Assembly: GCF_016909015.1 (NCBI RefSeq) | Contig: NZ_JAFBFA010000027.1 | Span: forward strand, 12,415 to 76,414 | DNA length: 64,000 bases | Reading direction: 5' to 3' | Origin: Gracilibacillus alcaliphilus | Lineage (GTDB): Bacteria > Bacillota > Bacilli > Bacillales > Amphibacillaceae | Shown: piece after piece, positions 1-10,400 of the stretch | Position numbering within the stretch: the first letter of the stretch is position 1 | Layout: each line of letters begins with the position of its first letter | Translations under genes and position numbers: made by a program | Notes under the pieces: model-generated | What the model was told of the DNA's origin: nothing | The model's input: the letters and a program-made list of their open reading frames with translations, nothing else | The model's database searches: none

Positions 1-2
1 TA

Positions 3-92
3 GTATACCCGATATCTGATTTATTTATTGTCCAATGGGAAAGCATGAAGGAAATCTATCCTAAAGCTGTATATGGGGGGTCTATCTATTGA
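3..92 (+). CDS. C-terminal end of a PssD/Cps14F-like glycosyltransferase subunit (partial, cut by window edge)
   Basis: An open frame runs in from the left edge for 29 codons and stops with TGA at 90-92. Its translation contains DLFIVQWESMK followed by YPKA and ends GGSIY, which resembles the C-terminus of the PssD/Cps14F family, the membrane-associated partner of PssE/Cps14G glycosyltransferases. The next gene starts with TTG at 89, overlapping this stop by four bases (TTGA), the tight coupling expected of a PssD-PssE pair. Only the tail is visible, so the call rests on these residues and the context. Confidence 0.6.
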   Translation, partial: VYPISDLFIVQWESMKEIYPKAVYGGSIY

Positions 93-568
93 TTCTAGTC
101 ACCTTAGGAACCCATGAACTACCTTTCACAAGGTTATTGCAAGAAGTAGAAAGATGTAAACAAACTGTTTTACAATCCGAGGATATCATCGTACAGGCAG
201 GTCATACCGCCTATAGCAGTAATTATATGCAGATCCATCGTTTCTTTCATTTTGATGAGATGGAAGCATTGTATGAGAAAGCAGATTTGTTAATTACGCA
301 TGCGGGAACAGGCTCGGTCATTTCCGGTTTACGCAAGAACAAGGTCGTCATTGCGGCACCAAGATTACATAAATTTGGTGAGCACAATGATGATCACCAG
401 TTACAACTAGTAGATGTCTTTGAAGCAGCCGGGCATATCTTAGCTTTTCGGGAGGGGGATCGCTTAGAGAATATCATTGCACAGGCGTATCAATTTGAAC
501 CGACTATGTTTCATTCTGGTCGAGATCGAATGTTTGGCCTGCTGAATGAATTTATTAATGAAGCATAG
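89..568 (+). CDS. PssE/Cps14G-like glycosyltransferase, GT28 C-terminal domain
   Basis: This 159-residue protein matches the short, single-domain glycosyltransferases (PssE, Cps14G, EpsF type) equivalent to the C-terminal half of MurG-like GT-B enzymes. It opens with VTLGTHELPF and carries the nucleotide-sugar motif THAGTGS at residues 70-76, followed by a histidine-rich stretch near 117-124. The family works with a membrane-anchoring PssD subunit to add a second sugar to a lipid-linked sugar; the tail of such a partner lies just upstream. The start is TTG, translationally coupled to the upstream stop. The acceptor and donor sugars cannot be read from sequence. Confidence 0.8.
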   Translation: MILVTLGTHELPFTRLLQEVERCKQTVLQSEDIIVQAGHTAYSSNYMQIHRFFHFDEMEALYEKADLLITHAGTGSVISGLRKNKVVIAAPRLHKFGEHNDDHQLQLVDVFEAAGHILAFREGDRLENIIAQAYQFEPTMFHSGRDRMFGLLNEFINEA

Positions 569-580
569 GAGATGATTAAA

Positions 581-1594
581 ATGGGGGTAAGATCATATCA
601 GTCAGGTGACGATCCCTGTATTAATCAGCTATTCTATCAGGTATGTTCGACAAAGCCATCGGTCACAGAATGGCGCGAGAAGTATCGGAAGGAATCAGAC
701 AGGGAACCAGTGATTCTCGTTTATGAACAAGCAGGACAGATCATTGGACACGTGGCATTAACACTAAGAAAAACCTATATTCATGGGAAGGAACAGCTGA
801 TTGGCTTTCGGCAGGACAGATTAATTGATCCGTATGCAAGCCAAGTCCATATTGAGAAGCAGCTACATGATCAGCTGGTTATAAAGGCAAAATCACTGGG
901 AGTTGTCTGTATTGTGGACATACCCGCCTGTAAAAAGAGGCAAATGCCTGAAACAGGATTGGAGACGAAGCCGATTCAGCGTTATTTAAAAATTAATCGA
1001 CCGTTTTCCCTGCTGAGGCATATCTGTTTTCAATCCAAGATATCGAAAGCAGCCTATCTGACAAAATTACAAGAAACAATGCGAGAATACAACCAAGGCC
1101 TGCCTACAGGATGGCATATTGGCGAATGGCAGGAGGATGATCCAGCCCTGTTTCAATTTATCGCCATGAAATCAAAATGGAAGGCCATGCAGACAAATAA
1201 AGCAGACCAGATTCTGCGATGGAAGGATAATCAGGATGATACCAAGCAATATCTTATCCTGACACTTACCTACCATCAAGAAATAAAAGGATATGTCGTT
1301 TTTCGACTGTCATTTAAGGGAAGACTTACAAAAGCATGTATTGTCGACCTGGCAGCCATTGATGAAGCATACACATGGAAGTTACTGCTGACAGCAGTTA
1401 AACGAATCTTGAAACGCATGCACATCATTCAATTTTGGATGTGCCCAGACGCAACCATTGACCATTACTTGCGCAAAATTGGCATGAGGAAATGGCTACA
1501 GCCTCTATCCTTATCCGTTCAGCCATTAGAAGATCATATTCGCCAAATTCCTAATCAGAAATGGTGGCTGGTAATGGGTGACACAGATCAGTAA
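581..1594 (+). CDS. GNAT-like acetyltransferase of unknown substrate
   Basis: The N-terminal 130 residues look like a GNAT fold: VILVYEQAGQIIGHVALTL corresponds to the central strands, and a second, weaker GNAT-like half follows at roughly residues 180-330. The start was set at 581 rather than at the in-frame ATG at 572, because AGGAG at 567-571 would abut the earlier ATG but lies 9 bases before 581. It follows the PssE-like gene by 12 bases and is probably cotranscribed with it. The substrate is unknown; an acyl transfer to a polysaccharide or envelope amino group is a guess from context. Confidence 0.55.
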   Translation: MGVRSYQSGDDPCINQLFYQVCSTKPSVTEWREKYRKESDREPVILVYEQAGQIIGHVALTLRKTYIHGKEQLIGFRQDRLIDPYASQVHIEKQLHDQLVIKAKSLGVVCIVDIPACKKRQMPETGLETKPIQRYLKINRPFSLLRHICFQSKISKAAYLTKLQETMREYNQGLPTGWHIGEWQEDDPALFQFIAMKSKWKAMQTNKADQILRWKDNQDDTKQYLILTLTYHQEIKGYVVFRLSFKGRLTKACIVDLAAIDEAYTWKLLLTAVKRILKRMHIIQFWMCPDATIDHYLRKIGMRKWLQPLSLSVQPLEDHIRQIPNQKWWLVMGDTDQ

Positions 1595-1636
1595 TCAAAA
1601 TTACACACTTTTGATATACTATTTTCTATGGAAACG

Positions 1637-1645
1637 TGGTATAGT
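1637..1645 (+). promoter_or_regulatory. Candidate extended -10 promoter for the first tagO-like gene
   Basis: TGG followed by TATAGT fits the extended -10 pattern TGnTATAAT with one mismatch. There is no good -35 hexamer 17 bases upstream. It lies about 90 bases before the start at 1738, in a 143-base gap after the GNAT-like gene. Confidence 0.3.
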
Positions 1646-1737
1646 TGCATAAGGGAAAGAATGCATAGATGTGTGTCATACTGGAAATGGGTACACACAA
1701 ATGATGTGCACGATTTCATTCCAGGAGGAACCTAACC

Positions 1738-2790
1738 ATGATGTTGATTGCTTTTTTTATATGCTTGGTGGTGGCACTAGCCATAACACCATACGTCAAG
1801 AAGCTTGCTTTTAAATTGAATGCAGTAGATAAACCAAATAACAGAAAAGTCCACCAGAAAATCATGCCTAGGTTAGGCGGCCTAGCCATTGTCATTAGTT
1901 TTTTTGTTGGTTTTATTTTATTTAACCCGGACAGTCCCTATTTTTGGCCAATCTTTGCAGGGGCTTTAGTTATCACCATTACCGGGATTTTAGATGATAT
2001 CTATGAACTTTCTGCCAAAATTAAATTACTGAGTCAAATTATTGCAGCCAGTATTGCCGTCATAGGCGGGGTACAGATTGGCGTTGTAAATTTACCATTT
2101 GACCAAACGATCGAATTCGATTTCTGGAGTATTCCTGTGACCATTATTTGGATCGTCGGCGTGACCAATGCGATTAATTTAATTGACGGACTGGATGGCT
2201 TAGCAGCTGGTGTATCATCGATTGCTTTGATCACTATTTCCGGTTTGGCAATTACGCTTGGAGATACTTTTGCCGCGTTTATCGGATTTATGTTATTAGG
2301 GAGTACGATTGGCTTTTTGTTTTATAACTTCTATCCGGCTAAGATTTTTATGGGTGACACGGGGGCGCTATTCTTAGGATATATGATTGGGGTAGTGTCG
2401 GTACTTGGATTTAAGAATGCTACCTTATTCACCTTGATTATCCCGATTGTCATCCTGGGCGTGCCGTTATTAGACACAACATTAGCGATTGTGAGGAGGT
2501 TCTTACATAAGCAGCCTCTCCATAAACCAGATAAACACCATTTACATCATTGTTTAATTAATTTCGGATTCTCGCACAGACAAGCTGTGATAATGATTTA
2601 TCTGCTTAGTAGCTTATTTAGCTTAGCAGCTATTATCTTTACCAAGTCGACGATGTGGGGAAGTGTGATCACTTTAATCGCCATGATCCTCTTGATAGAG
2701 ATATTAATCGAGATTACCGGAATTATCAGCAAACGATACCGTCCGATTTTAAATTTAATAGAGGCCAATAATGCAAAAATGAAGAAATAA
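1738..2790 (+). CDS. tagO: TagO-like UDP-GlcNAc:undecaprenyl-phosphate GlcNAc-1-phosphate transferase (copy 1)
   Basis: This 350-residue polytopic membrane protein belongs to the MraY/WecA/TagO family. It has the diagnostic blocks: GILDDIYEL near residue 82 (Asp pair), NLIDGLDGLAAG near 146, the FMGDTGALFLGY block near 203, and a His-rich cytosolic loop HKPDKHHLHH near 262. About ten hydrophobic segments are present. TagO moves GlcNAc-1-phosphate to undecaprenyl phosphate, the first step of WTA linkage-unit synthesis. A GGAGG site precedes ATG 1738; an immediate second ATG at 1741 is an alternative start. A paralogue lies at 35547, so which copy serves WTA cannot be settled from sequence; the nearness of tagDB favours this one. 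Confidence 0.85.
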   Translation: MMLIAFFICLVVALAITPYVKKLAFKLNAVDKPNNRKVHQKIMPRLGGLAIVISFFVGFILFNPDSPYFWPIFAGALVITITGILDDIYELSAKIKLLSQIIAASIAVIGGVQIGVVNLPFDQTIEFDFWSIPVTIIWIVGVTNAINLIDGLDGLAAGVSSIALITISGLAITLGDTFAAFIGFMLLGSTIGFLFYNFYPAKIFMGDTGALFLGYMIGVVSVLGFKNATLFTLIIPIVILGVPLLDTTLAIVRRFLHKQPLHKPDKHHLHHCLINFGFSHRQAVIMIYLLSSLFSLAAIIFTKSTMWGSVITLIAMILLIEILIEITGIISKRYRPILNLIEANNAKMKK

Positions 2791-2791
2791 C

Positions 2792-2828
2792 AAAACGAGC
2801 AGTGCTTTTTGTAGCATTGCTCGTTTTT
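2792..2828. terminator. Bidirectional rho-independent terminator between tagO-like and tagB genes
   Basis: A 15-bp inverted repeat (AAAACGAGCAGTGCT pairing with AGCATTGCTCGTTTT, one wobble) with a six-base loop is flanked by A and T runs on the two sides. It sits in the 42-base gap between convergent genes and can end transcription in both directions. Confidence 0.9.
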
Positions 2829-2832
2829 TCAT

Positions 2833-4029
2833 CTATATTTCGTCGGTTGTGCCATCCTCTTTATCAGAGCAGTCTTGTGTTTTTAAGTGTAAGGCCTGGA
2901 TTAATTTTTTACTGGAGGAACCGTCTGAATATTGATTCCATTTGCGGGCAAATTGCCGAACCCGTTCCATATCGAACTCATGGTTCCTAATAATCTCGAT
3001 AAGCTGCTCTGTATCGAAAGCAATGGGACCAGGCATATTCTCTTCATATGGTTCCCAAAATCCTCGTTCTTGTTGATATTCCTCCAAGTCATAAGGGAAG
3101 AAGATCATCGGTTTGTCCAATAACGAGAACTCAAACGGAATCGAAGAATAATCGGTAATCAGAATATCTGAAATCGTCAGCAAATGATTGACATAAGGAT
3201 AAGCAGAGACATCGACGACAAAGCTTGGTAAATGAACATACGCATGAGCAGCTACGGCTGGATGCAATTTTAATAAAATAACGTACTCTTTGCGAAAGGC
3301 ATCGAATAGCTTTTGAAAGTCCAGATGGATTTCAGGATGATCAAGCTGTTTATCGCGAAACGTCGGAGCATACAAGATCACTCTGCGTTCTTTAATCACC
3401 GGGTATTTCTGCTCTAACTTGTGTCGGCATTTTTCCATCTCTTGTTCTTGAAAAAAGAAGTCTGTCCGAGGAATACCTGTCTTCAAAAAGTGAGACTCGT
3501 CCAAGCCAAAGCTTTCTTGGAAAATTTCCACCATTTTATCCGAACCCACTACAATCTTGTCAAAGTGGTCATACACCTGTTGAAAACGCTGATGAGCCGC
3601 TTTACTTCGATGAGTGATAGATCGATCTTGCAACCCGAACTGTTTAATCGCTCCGGCAGCATGCCATAATTGAATCACTTGCACCTCCGGCTTAAAGTTG
3701 GTAACAGATAAAAATCCAAAATAATTATCGATTATAATTAGTTTGGATGTGGCTAAGTGATATAGGGAACGAATAAATAGAAACGGATTTTTGGAATGCA
3801 GTGGTAATACCTGAAAGCTCCCGTCTTCCTTGGGATAGTTCTTTTTCTTACCTTCTTTAATAATGATTTTCTGATAACCAGAATCCAAGTGATTCCAGAT
3901 ACTTTCACCTGTATCGTGAAAAGATAGGACAAAGGTAATCTTTTTGGCCTGCATCGGGAACAATTTACATAGTGTAAACAGGCACTTGGTAAAGAAGAGA
4001 TAGCATGAGATCAAGAACTCTCTAGCCAT
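2833..4029 (-). CDS. tagB: TagB-like teichoic acid primase (CDP-glycerol:lipid-linked disaccharide glycerophosphotransferase)
   Basis: The 398-residue protein matches Bacillus TagB/TarB along its length, including the short hydrophobic N-terminus, IIIDNYF near 98, QLWHAAGAIKQFG near 120-132 (catalytic-type His 123), VILLKLHP near 255 and ILITDYSSIPFEFS near 292. TagB adds the first glycerol phosphate to the ManNAc-GlcNAc-PP-undecaprenol linkage unit at the membrane. The NGSLKKFG variant block and the PFEFS end of the DYSS motif separate TagB from polymerases of the TagF type. Its start overlaps the end of tagD by eight bases, so the two are translated as a coupled pair. The C-terminal 20 residues are an acidic, probably disordered tail. 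Confidence 0.9.
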   Translation of the reverse strand: MAREFLISCYLFFTKCLFTLCKLFPMQAKKITFVLSFHDTGESIWNHLDSGYQKIIIKEGKKKNYPKEDGSFQVLPLHSKNPFLFIRSLYHLATSKLIIIDNYFGFLSVTNFKPEVQVIQLWHAAGAIKQFGLQDRSITHRSKAAHQRFQQVYDHFDKIVVGSDKMVEIFQESFGLDESHFLKTGIPRTDFFFQEQEMEKCRHKLEQKYPVIKERRVILYAPTFRDKQLDHPEIHLDFQKLFDAFRKEYVILLKLHPAVAAHAYVHLPSFVVDVSAYPYVNHLLTISDILITDYSSIPFEFSLLDKPMIFFPYDLEEYQQERGFWEPYEENMPGPIAFDTEQLIEIIRNHEFDMERVRQFARKWNQYSDGSSSKKLIQALHLKTQDCSDKEDGTTDEI

Positions 4030-4420
4030 CTTTCACCGTACCTAAATCTTCTTTAATTTTAGTGGTAGAAATACCAACAGTTCTTGGCAGATACACTACG
4101 TCACAGTAATCTTTTAGAAAGTCAAATTTACCTTCCCAATCATCGCCCATAACAAATACATCAATATCATGTTCTTGTACGTCTTTGATCTTCTGTTCCC
4201 AGTTATGCTCGGGAATTACTTCATCAACATAACGGATCGCTTCAAGGATTAGTTTTCTATGTTCAAAATCATGATAAGCCTTTTTTCCTTTACCGGCATT
4301 AAACTCATCAGAAGAGATAGCCACCGTCAAATGATCGCCTAACTCCTTTGCTCGTTTTAATATATTGATATGACCTCTGTGAATTAAGTCAAACGTTCCA
4401 TAAGTAATTACTTTCTTCAT
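4022..4420 (-). CDS. tagD: TagD glycerol-3-phosphate cytidylyltransferase
   Basis: At 132 residues this is the usual size for TagD. It shows the nucleotidyltransferase HxGH motif (H14-R-G-H17, preceded by GTFDL) and the RTxGISTT signature at 113-120, with Val in place of the usual Glu at position 115. The soluble enzyme makes CDP-glycerol from CTP and glycerol 3-phosphate and so feeds all glycerophosphotransferases in the window. It is the first gene of a minus-strand tagD-tagB operon with a GGAGG-like site before its ATG and a promoter at 4463-4471. Confidence 0.95.
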   Translation of the reverse strand: MKKVITYGTFDLIHRGHINILKRAKELGDHLTVAISSDEFNAGKGKKAYHDFEHRKLILEAIRYVDEVIPEHNWEQKIKDVQEHDIDVFVMGDDWEGKFDFLKDYCDVVYLPRTVGISTTKIKEDLGTVKDG

Positions 4421-4462
4421 GGTAAGCCTCCTGGAAATGTTAAGTTAATGTAAAACATGTCT

Positions 4463-4471
4463 ATTATATCA
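4463..4471 (-). promoter_or_regulatory. Extended -10 promoter for tagDB
   Basis: On the minus strand TGATATAAT is a perfect extended -10 element (TGnTATAAT) about 43 bases before the tagD start. No convincing -35 hexamer is present, which is tolerated by extended -10 promoters. Confidence 0.5.
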
Positions 4472-4621
4472 TATTATAACCTTCTACGTTTTACAAACTT
4501 ATTAAAAGGAAAGTAGCTTTATGGTGTTATTTGATGAAAAATGATGTGATAATTGTAAAGAAATTGTAAAAGAAATGAAAACATATACTTTGATTTATAT
4601 ATATATCATTCAATTTTGTTG

Positions 4622-4630
4622 TGTTATATT
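4622..4630 (+). promoter_or_regulatory. Candidate extended -10 promoter for the 921-residue GPT gene
   Basis: TGTTATATT fits TGnTATAAT with one mismatch and lies 38 bases before the TTG start at 4669. It faces away from the tagDB promoter in a 248-base divergent intergenic region, recalling the divergent tag promoters of Bacillus subtilis. The -35 region is not recognisable. Confidence 0.35.
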
Positions 4631-4668
4631 GGAGATACGAAGTATAACCATTCTGGAGGTACTAGAAA

Positions 4669-7434
4669 TTGAAACAAGAGATAAATGTTTTATCAGTAGG
4701 TGAGCAGCAAATTATATTGGAAAAACCAGCTGATAGGAAAATCACCAGTATCCAATTAGTCGATGAATTGAATGGTAAGGTAAGTTTGAATTTTATCGAA
4801 AAATCAGAAGAACTAATCGTAACCATGCCCTTGCAACAATTGGAAGGTAAGCAAACTTACCAATTATATATGAATGATCAAGTAACGTGTATGTCGAGAT
4901 ATTGCTTAATCCATCGAAATAAGTTAGTCGTAGAAGGGGATAATACATCCTTTACTCTAAAATTGAAAGAAGACCTAGATTTAGCAGCATATAGTGAAAG
5001 TTTATCTGGAGAGGCAGCTGTAAAGAATGCCCAAATAGAAGAAAAGCAATTACGTTTAGATATGGAAGAGGATCAAGTAAACTTCTCGTCAAAAGCACGG
5101 GTATATGCAGTAAATGAAGAGAATGAGGAAAGTATACTCCTTAATTTTCATTACACGGATAGTACAATGGTGATACCACTTCAGGACACTGTTACAGTGG
5201 GGGAGTGGCAACTTAAGATTGTCTATCCATTTCATGACTATCTATTAATAGATGATATTGTCCAGGGGATTCCGACTAAATTAAACGCAAATTATATTGT
5301 CGGGCAAGTAAAAGATGAATATGAGAATTATACGGGTGCTCATTTCAAGAATAATCATCTCTGTTTATTAAATTTACCAAAAGAATTGTATACAGAGAAC
5401 ATTCCTTTTAATGAGAAAAGTGATATCTTGATTCAAGATGTGATCTCGGATCATCGAGATAAGAAACGCTTATCCTTTCGTTTACTGGATGATGAGTTAG
5501 ATACCCAGATACTAACAGAAATAGTAATCATGGCAAGAAAGAGTAAACAAAGGATAACAGTTCCTTTTCAAGTAGAAGATTCAAGTATAGTAATAGAAAT
5601 TGATGAAGAATGGCTATTGGACTTGGCAAAAGAGAGATGGGACTTCTATGCAGAGTTTTTAACAATGGATAATTCCATTCGCCGTCGATTAAAAGTGAAT
5701 CGAGAAGAGTCTGAGAAACTCATCTATATGTATACTCATACAGAACAGGATGCAATGATTATTTATACGACTTCAAATAATTTCCTTTCTTTATATAAAG
5801 CGGCCAGTTATACCGTATTTAAAGAAAAACACCGAGTTAAAACCAAAATGGTCGATCTAGTGAAGGATGGTAATACTGGTTTTACACTAGCTGTAGAGGT
5901 GAAGACAGAGGCGGATCTGGATATTAAGGGTATCGTAATTAAGCTTCGCTCACAGGATACATCAAGATTGCTTGTTTTAGAGCCATTAGAAATACATCCA
6001 AAGGATGAACAAACAAGTATAGTTAAGGCCTCGTATCAGGTGAATTGGGATAAAGATTTCTTTCCATTGTATTGGGATGTTTTTATTACGGCTGAAGACA
6101 ATGACAATGTAACGGATTTAATTAAAGTGACAAGTGCGAAAAATAAATTAAAACAGAAGATCAACAAGGATTATCTTAACCATGCCGTGTTTACAGATGA
6201 TAAAATTATGTATCCTTATGTGACGTTAAAGAGAGAAATTGCATTTATGATGCGGGACAAGGAATTTTATGAGAATAAAAAAACCAAGTTCAAAGAGAAA
6301 TTAGCTTATTTCACTCACATTGCCTTAAAGCCATTTTACTTTAGAAAGAAGGAAATATGGATAGGATTTGAGAAATTTTCTTCTACGGCACAAGACAATG
6401 GTTATGCATTCTTCCAATATGTAGATAAAAATAAGCTGCACGATAATTTTTACTATATTTTAGATAAGAATTCATCTGATTATGATGAAGTGAGCAAGGA
6501 AAGTAAGAAAATAATTCCATTTATGTCGTTTAAATATTTTGTGATGCTTTTTGCAAGTGACTTACTAGTATCTTCTGAAAACAAACGTCATGTATATAAT
6601 TTAAGGGTACGATCTGGTCTTGTACCAAGGAAGATAGCTGGTAAACAAAGTGTATTTTTGCAGCATGGGGTAACAGCCTTAAAGCAATCCAATGTATTTA
6701 AAAAGGCAAAGGGAAGAGGGAATTTCAGTTTAGTTATTGCAACTTCTGATATGGAAAAAGAAATAATACATCAGCACTGGAAATATGAACTAAACGAAAT
6801 TGCTGTTACAGGTTTTTCTAGATGGGATAAATTAATCGATAAATCATCAAATCAGGAGCGAAGAAAGATTTTTGTTATGCCGACATGGAGGACATGGATG
6901 GAAGATATGCCGGCGGAAGACTTTAAGAAAACAGATTACTATGATAATTACGTTAATTTTCTGAATTCGAAGGAGTTAGAGGAGATCTTAGTACGTCATC
7001 AGTTGGAATTAGTGTTCTTTCTTCATCCTAAGTTTAAACAATATGTATCGGAGTTTCAGTTAGGAAATGAACACGTTCAACTGAAGGAATTCCAAAATAT
7101 CAAAGTTAATGAAGAAATAATGGAAGCCTCAATGATGATTAGTGATTATTCCTCTGTTACATGGGATATGTTCTACTTGAAGAAGCCAGTAGCATTCTTC
7201 CAATTTGATTATGAAAAGTACAACGAATATGAAGGCAGTTATATTGATATGGAACAGGAGTTATTTGGTGACCGTGCTGTAAATAAAGATGAATTGGTAA
7301 CATTAATTAGTGAATATGCCAATAATAACTTCCAAATGAAGCCAGACTATCAGAGACTGCATCACGAATATTTTAAATATGTAGACCATCATAATTCAGA
7401 AAGAATATTTAATGTGATTAAAAGACTAAAGTAG
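4669..7434 (+). CDS. CDP-glycerol glycerophosphotransferase family protein with a large N-terminal extension (921 aa)
   Basis: The C-terminal part (about 545-921) is a GPT domain: VFLQHGVTALK around His 666, FFLHPKFKQY around His 786 and MISDYSSVTWDMF around Asp 826. The first 540 residues are rich in alternating polar/hydrophobic strands, lack transmembrane segments and are probably stacked beta domains of unknown role. The family joins glycerol phosphate (or another polyol phosphate) from CDP-activated donors to teichoic acid chains at the cytoplasmic face. The start is TTG with TGGAGGT eight bases upstream. It is followed after nine bases by a longer paralogue. Polymerase versus primer or side-chain role is undetermined. 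Confidence 0.8.
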   Translation: MKQEINVLSVGEQQIILEKPADRKITSIQLVDELNGKVSLNFIEKSEELIVTMPLQQLEGKQTYQLYMNDQVTCMSRYCLIHRNKLVVEGDNTSFTLKLKEDLDLAAYSESLSGEAAVKNAQIEEKQLRLDMEEDQVNFSSKARVYAVNEENEESILLNFHYTDSTMVIPLQDTVTVGEWQLKIVYPFHDYLLIDDIVQGIPTKLNANYIVGQVKDEYENYTGAHFKNNHLCLLNLPKELYTENIPFNEKSDILIQDVISDHRDKKRLSFRLLDDELDTQILTEIVIMARKSKQRITVPFQVEDSSIVIEIDEEWLLDLAKERWDFYAEFLTMDNSIRRRLKVNREESEKLIYMYTHTEQDAMIIYTTSNNFLSLYKAASYTVFKEKHRVKTKMVDLVKDGNTGFTLAVEVKTEADLDIKGIVIKLRSQDTSRLLVLEPLEIHPKDEQTSIVKASYQVNWDKDFFPLYWDVFITAEDNDNVTDLIKVTSAKNKLKQKINKDYLNHAVFTDDKIMYPYVTLKREIAFMMRDKEFYENKKTKFKEKLAYFTHIALKPFYFRKKEIWIGFEKFSSTAQDNGYAFFQYVDKNKLHDNFYYILDKNSSDYDEVSKESKKIIPFMSFKYFVMLFASDLLVSSENKRHVYNLRVRSGLVPRKIAGKQSVFLQHGVTALKQSNVFKKAKGRGNFSLVIATSDMEKEIIHQHWKYELNEIAVTGFSRWDKLIDKSSNQERRKIFVMPTWRTWMEDMPAEDFKKTDYYDNYVNFLNSKELEEILVRHQLELVFFLHPKFKQYVSEFQLGNEHVQLKEFQNIKVNEEIMEASMMISDYSSVTWDMFYLKKPVAFFQFDYEKYNEYEGSYIDMEQELFGDRAVNKDELVTLISEYANNNFQMKPDYQRLHHEYFKYVDHHNSERIFNVIKRLK

Positions 7435-7443
7435 GGTGAAAAG

Positions 7444-10400
7444 ATGAATCATATAGAAGTGGATTTCCAAAGCAAGCAGCATACATTTATACTTCCTCAG
7501 GAAATGGCAGCAGAAGTTGAATATATACAGATTGGTGGCAAAGCAGTACACTTTGAAAAGACTGAAATAGATAATCAAAGAACAGGGATTATATTGCAAG
7601 TGCAAGGAAAATTCCCTAGAAATATATTCTATGAACTGGAATTTCTAAATAAGAAATATGAAATAATGCCCTATGAAGTACAAAAGAGTGGAATGACTCC
7701 ATTCTTCGCACGGTTATCAGGGGTCGTATTATGTGATCAACAGAGTATATTTGTGAAGTTTTTACATGTAGATGATCTATTTGTTGCTATGGATAAAATG
7801 CCAATAATCTGCTCTGGGGGAGGTCTGATCACTAACCAATCTGCGATTGCGTTAGATAGTGATCAGATGATGAATTGGAGAAATTATTTGCTTATCGCAA
7901 CTCAACAAGAAACAGGGATTAGATATATTGTTTCATTGTTATACCAGCAAGATCAGCTAATTGTACCCAACAAATATGTACAAGGCCCATTTCAATTGGA
8001 GTTATTGCTGCAAATGGGGGAGCACTCATTTCGCTTGTCTTTCTCTGAAACAAATGATGAATATATACCCTTAAAAAAACAAGTAAGAGAGAAATATATA
8101 TATAACCATTTTCAAGTTCAGCTGGAAAGTTATGATCAAGATTATCTAATTCTCCAACTAGATCATTTAAATGATGTAACCAAGATTGAATTATTAACAG
8201 ACACCACTTACAGTGAGGCAGAAGTGCTGCAAGAGGAAAATAAAGCCATATTGGAACAGGTATCAATTGATAACGTACGAGAAGCTGTTCTTTTCATCTA
8301 TACCGATGAATTTATCTATATGGTTAATATGTTAGAGGATGTTTTAAGCGGTAATGAACTAGCATTAGGTTATATCGATAAGACGATATACAATTTCCAC
8401 ATGGGGAATTTGAAACATAAAGAAGATTTGGCTATCAAGGATATACAGGTAGACGGAAGTAAGTTGATTTTTTCCATACATCCAGCAGATCAAGATAAGA
8501 TTACAAATACAGAACCATTCCTGCTAGTTAAGTTGAGGAAAAAAAATCAAATAAATTATATCAGAGGTAAACGAGAGCAGCATTCCTTTACTTTTGATTT
8601 CAGTTATTTGCTTGAACAGATAGAATCGATTAATACTGCACGATGGGATTTCTTCTTGATCAATGATGATAAAAGCACGTTAAGCTATCGAATTGGTTAT
8701 TTTGAAGAGGCGTTTTTGGAGAAACCAGAACGTTTTTATCAGCCGTTCAAACAGGAATTTTCCAATAATTCCACCTATAAACAGTGCGTTAGAGTCTATA
8801 TTACAGAGAATAACGAATTGGCAATGCAAAAAAATAATTTATCAAACCTTATCAAAGAGCAATATAAGCTGAAGGCAACAATTAGTAACTTTGATATGAA
8901 GCGAAACCACGTGAATTTGAATGTGAATATAATCTCACCGTATACGGATAAGTTTGACATTGGTTCGCTCTATTTGATCCAGCGAAATAAAGATACTATT
9001 GATAAGAGAAGCTTTAATGTGGATACAGTAAGTGAATTTAATGGTAAGACAGTTATTCAATCTGTTATAGACCTAAGCGATGCCAATCTTTATCCGCTTT
9101 ATTGGGACCTGTATATAGGAGTAATTGATAATAATAAAGAGTATTTTATCAAGATCAGCTCTGTTGCAAAGAAAATTATTTGGGATGTGAATGAAACTAT
9201 TTCTAAGTATCAGTTTAATGTAAATGAGACAGATATTATCTATCCTTACATTACGTTAGGGAATGATCTTTCATTCACCTATAGAGAGAAAGAATATTAT
9301 GAGAATCGCTATTATTTACTGAAAGAAAATTTGGCTTTCTTATTTGTTAAACTATTCGCTAATCACTACAAGAAAAAAAATATTTGGCTTGCATTTGAAA
9401 AACTGGCCATGTCTGCACATGACAGTGGTTACTATTTCTTTGATTATGTTTATAAGAATAAGAAGCATGATGAATTCTATTATATAATCCAAAAAGATTC
9501 ACCAGAAATGAATAATTTGGCAGACAAAAAAGATAAGGTTATTTATTTTATGTCTTTTAAATATTTTGTTTATATGTTTGCGGCACAGCTATTAATTTCA
9601 TCTGATACCAAAAGAAATAGTTATAACCTGAAATTAAAGAAAAGCAGACTGGCAAAAACTTTAACCAATAAGAAGCTTGTATATCTGCAGCATGGGGTAA
9701 ATGGCTTGAAGCGGGTTAGAGATTTTCATAAAGATCGTAATGTATTTGATTTGGTGATTGCACCATCTGAATTTGAAAAGCAGATGATTATTAATGACTG
9801 GGGTTATGATGAATCCGAAGTGGTTGCTACAGGACTTGCAAGATGGGATGGATTGAGAGACAAGACAGAAGAAATTGATTATAAACAAATATTCCTTATG
9901 CCAACATGGAGAACATGGATGGATGGCATGGAGAAAGAGAAATTTGTAGAAAGTGAATATTTCCAAAAATATAATGCATTTCTGTCTTCTCCTAAGCTAC
10001 ATGCATTATTGGAAGAAAATAATGTGAAGTTAAAGTTTTTCCTGCATCCCAAATTCCGTGATTATATCGACTTGTTTGATACCAATTCTCCAAATATTGA
10101 GAAATTTGGCTTCTTAGAAGTACCTATGGATGAGATGATTATGCATAGCTCTCTAATGATCTCAGATTATTCCAGTGTGATTTGGGAAATGTTCTATCTG
10201 AAAAAACCGTGTGTCTTTTTCCATTTTGATAAGGATAAATACCTAGAGTATGAAGGAACATATATGGATTTAGATAACGATTTATTTGGAGATGTCACTT
10301 ATAATACGGATGAATTGTTAAAAACTATAGAATATTATGTCAAAAATAACTTTAAAGAAAAAGAACAATTCGCTGAGTTAAGAAATGAATATTTTACATT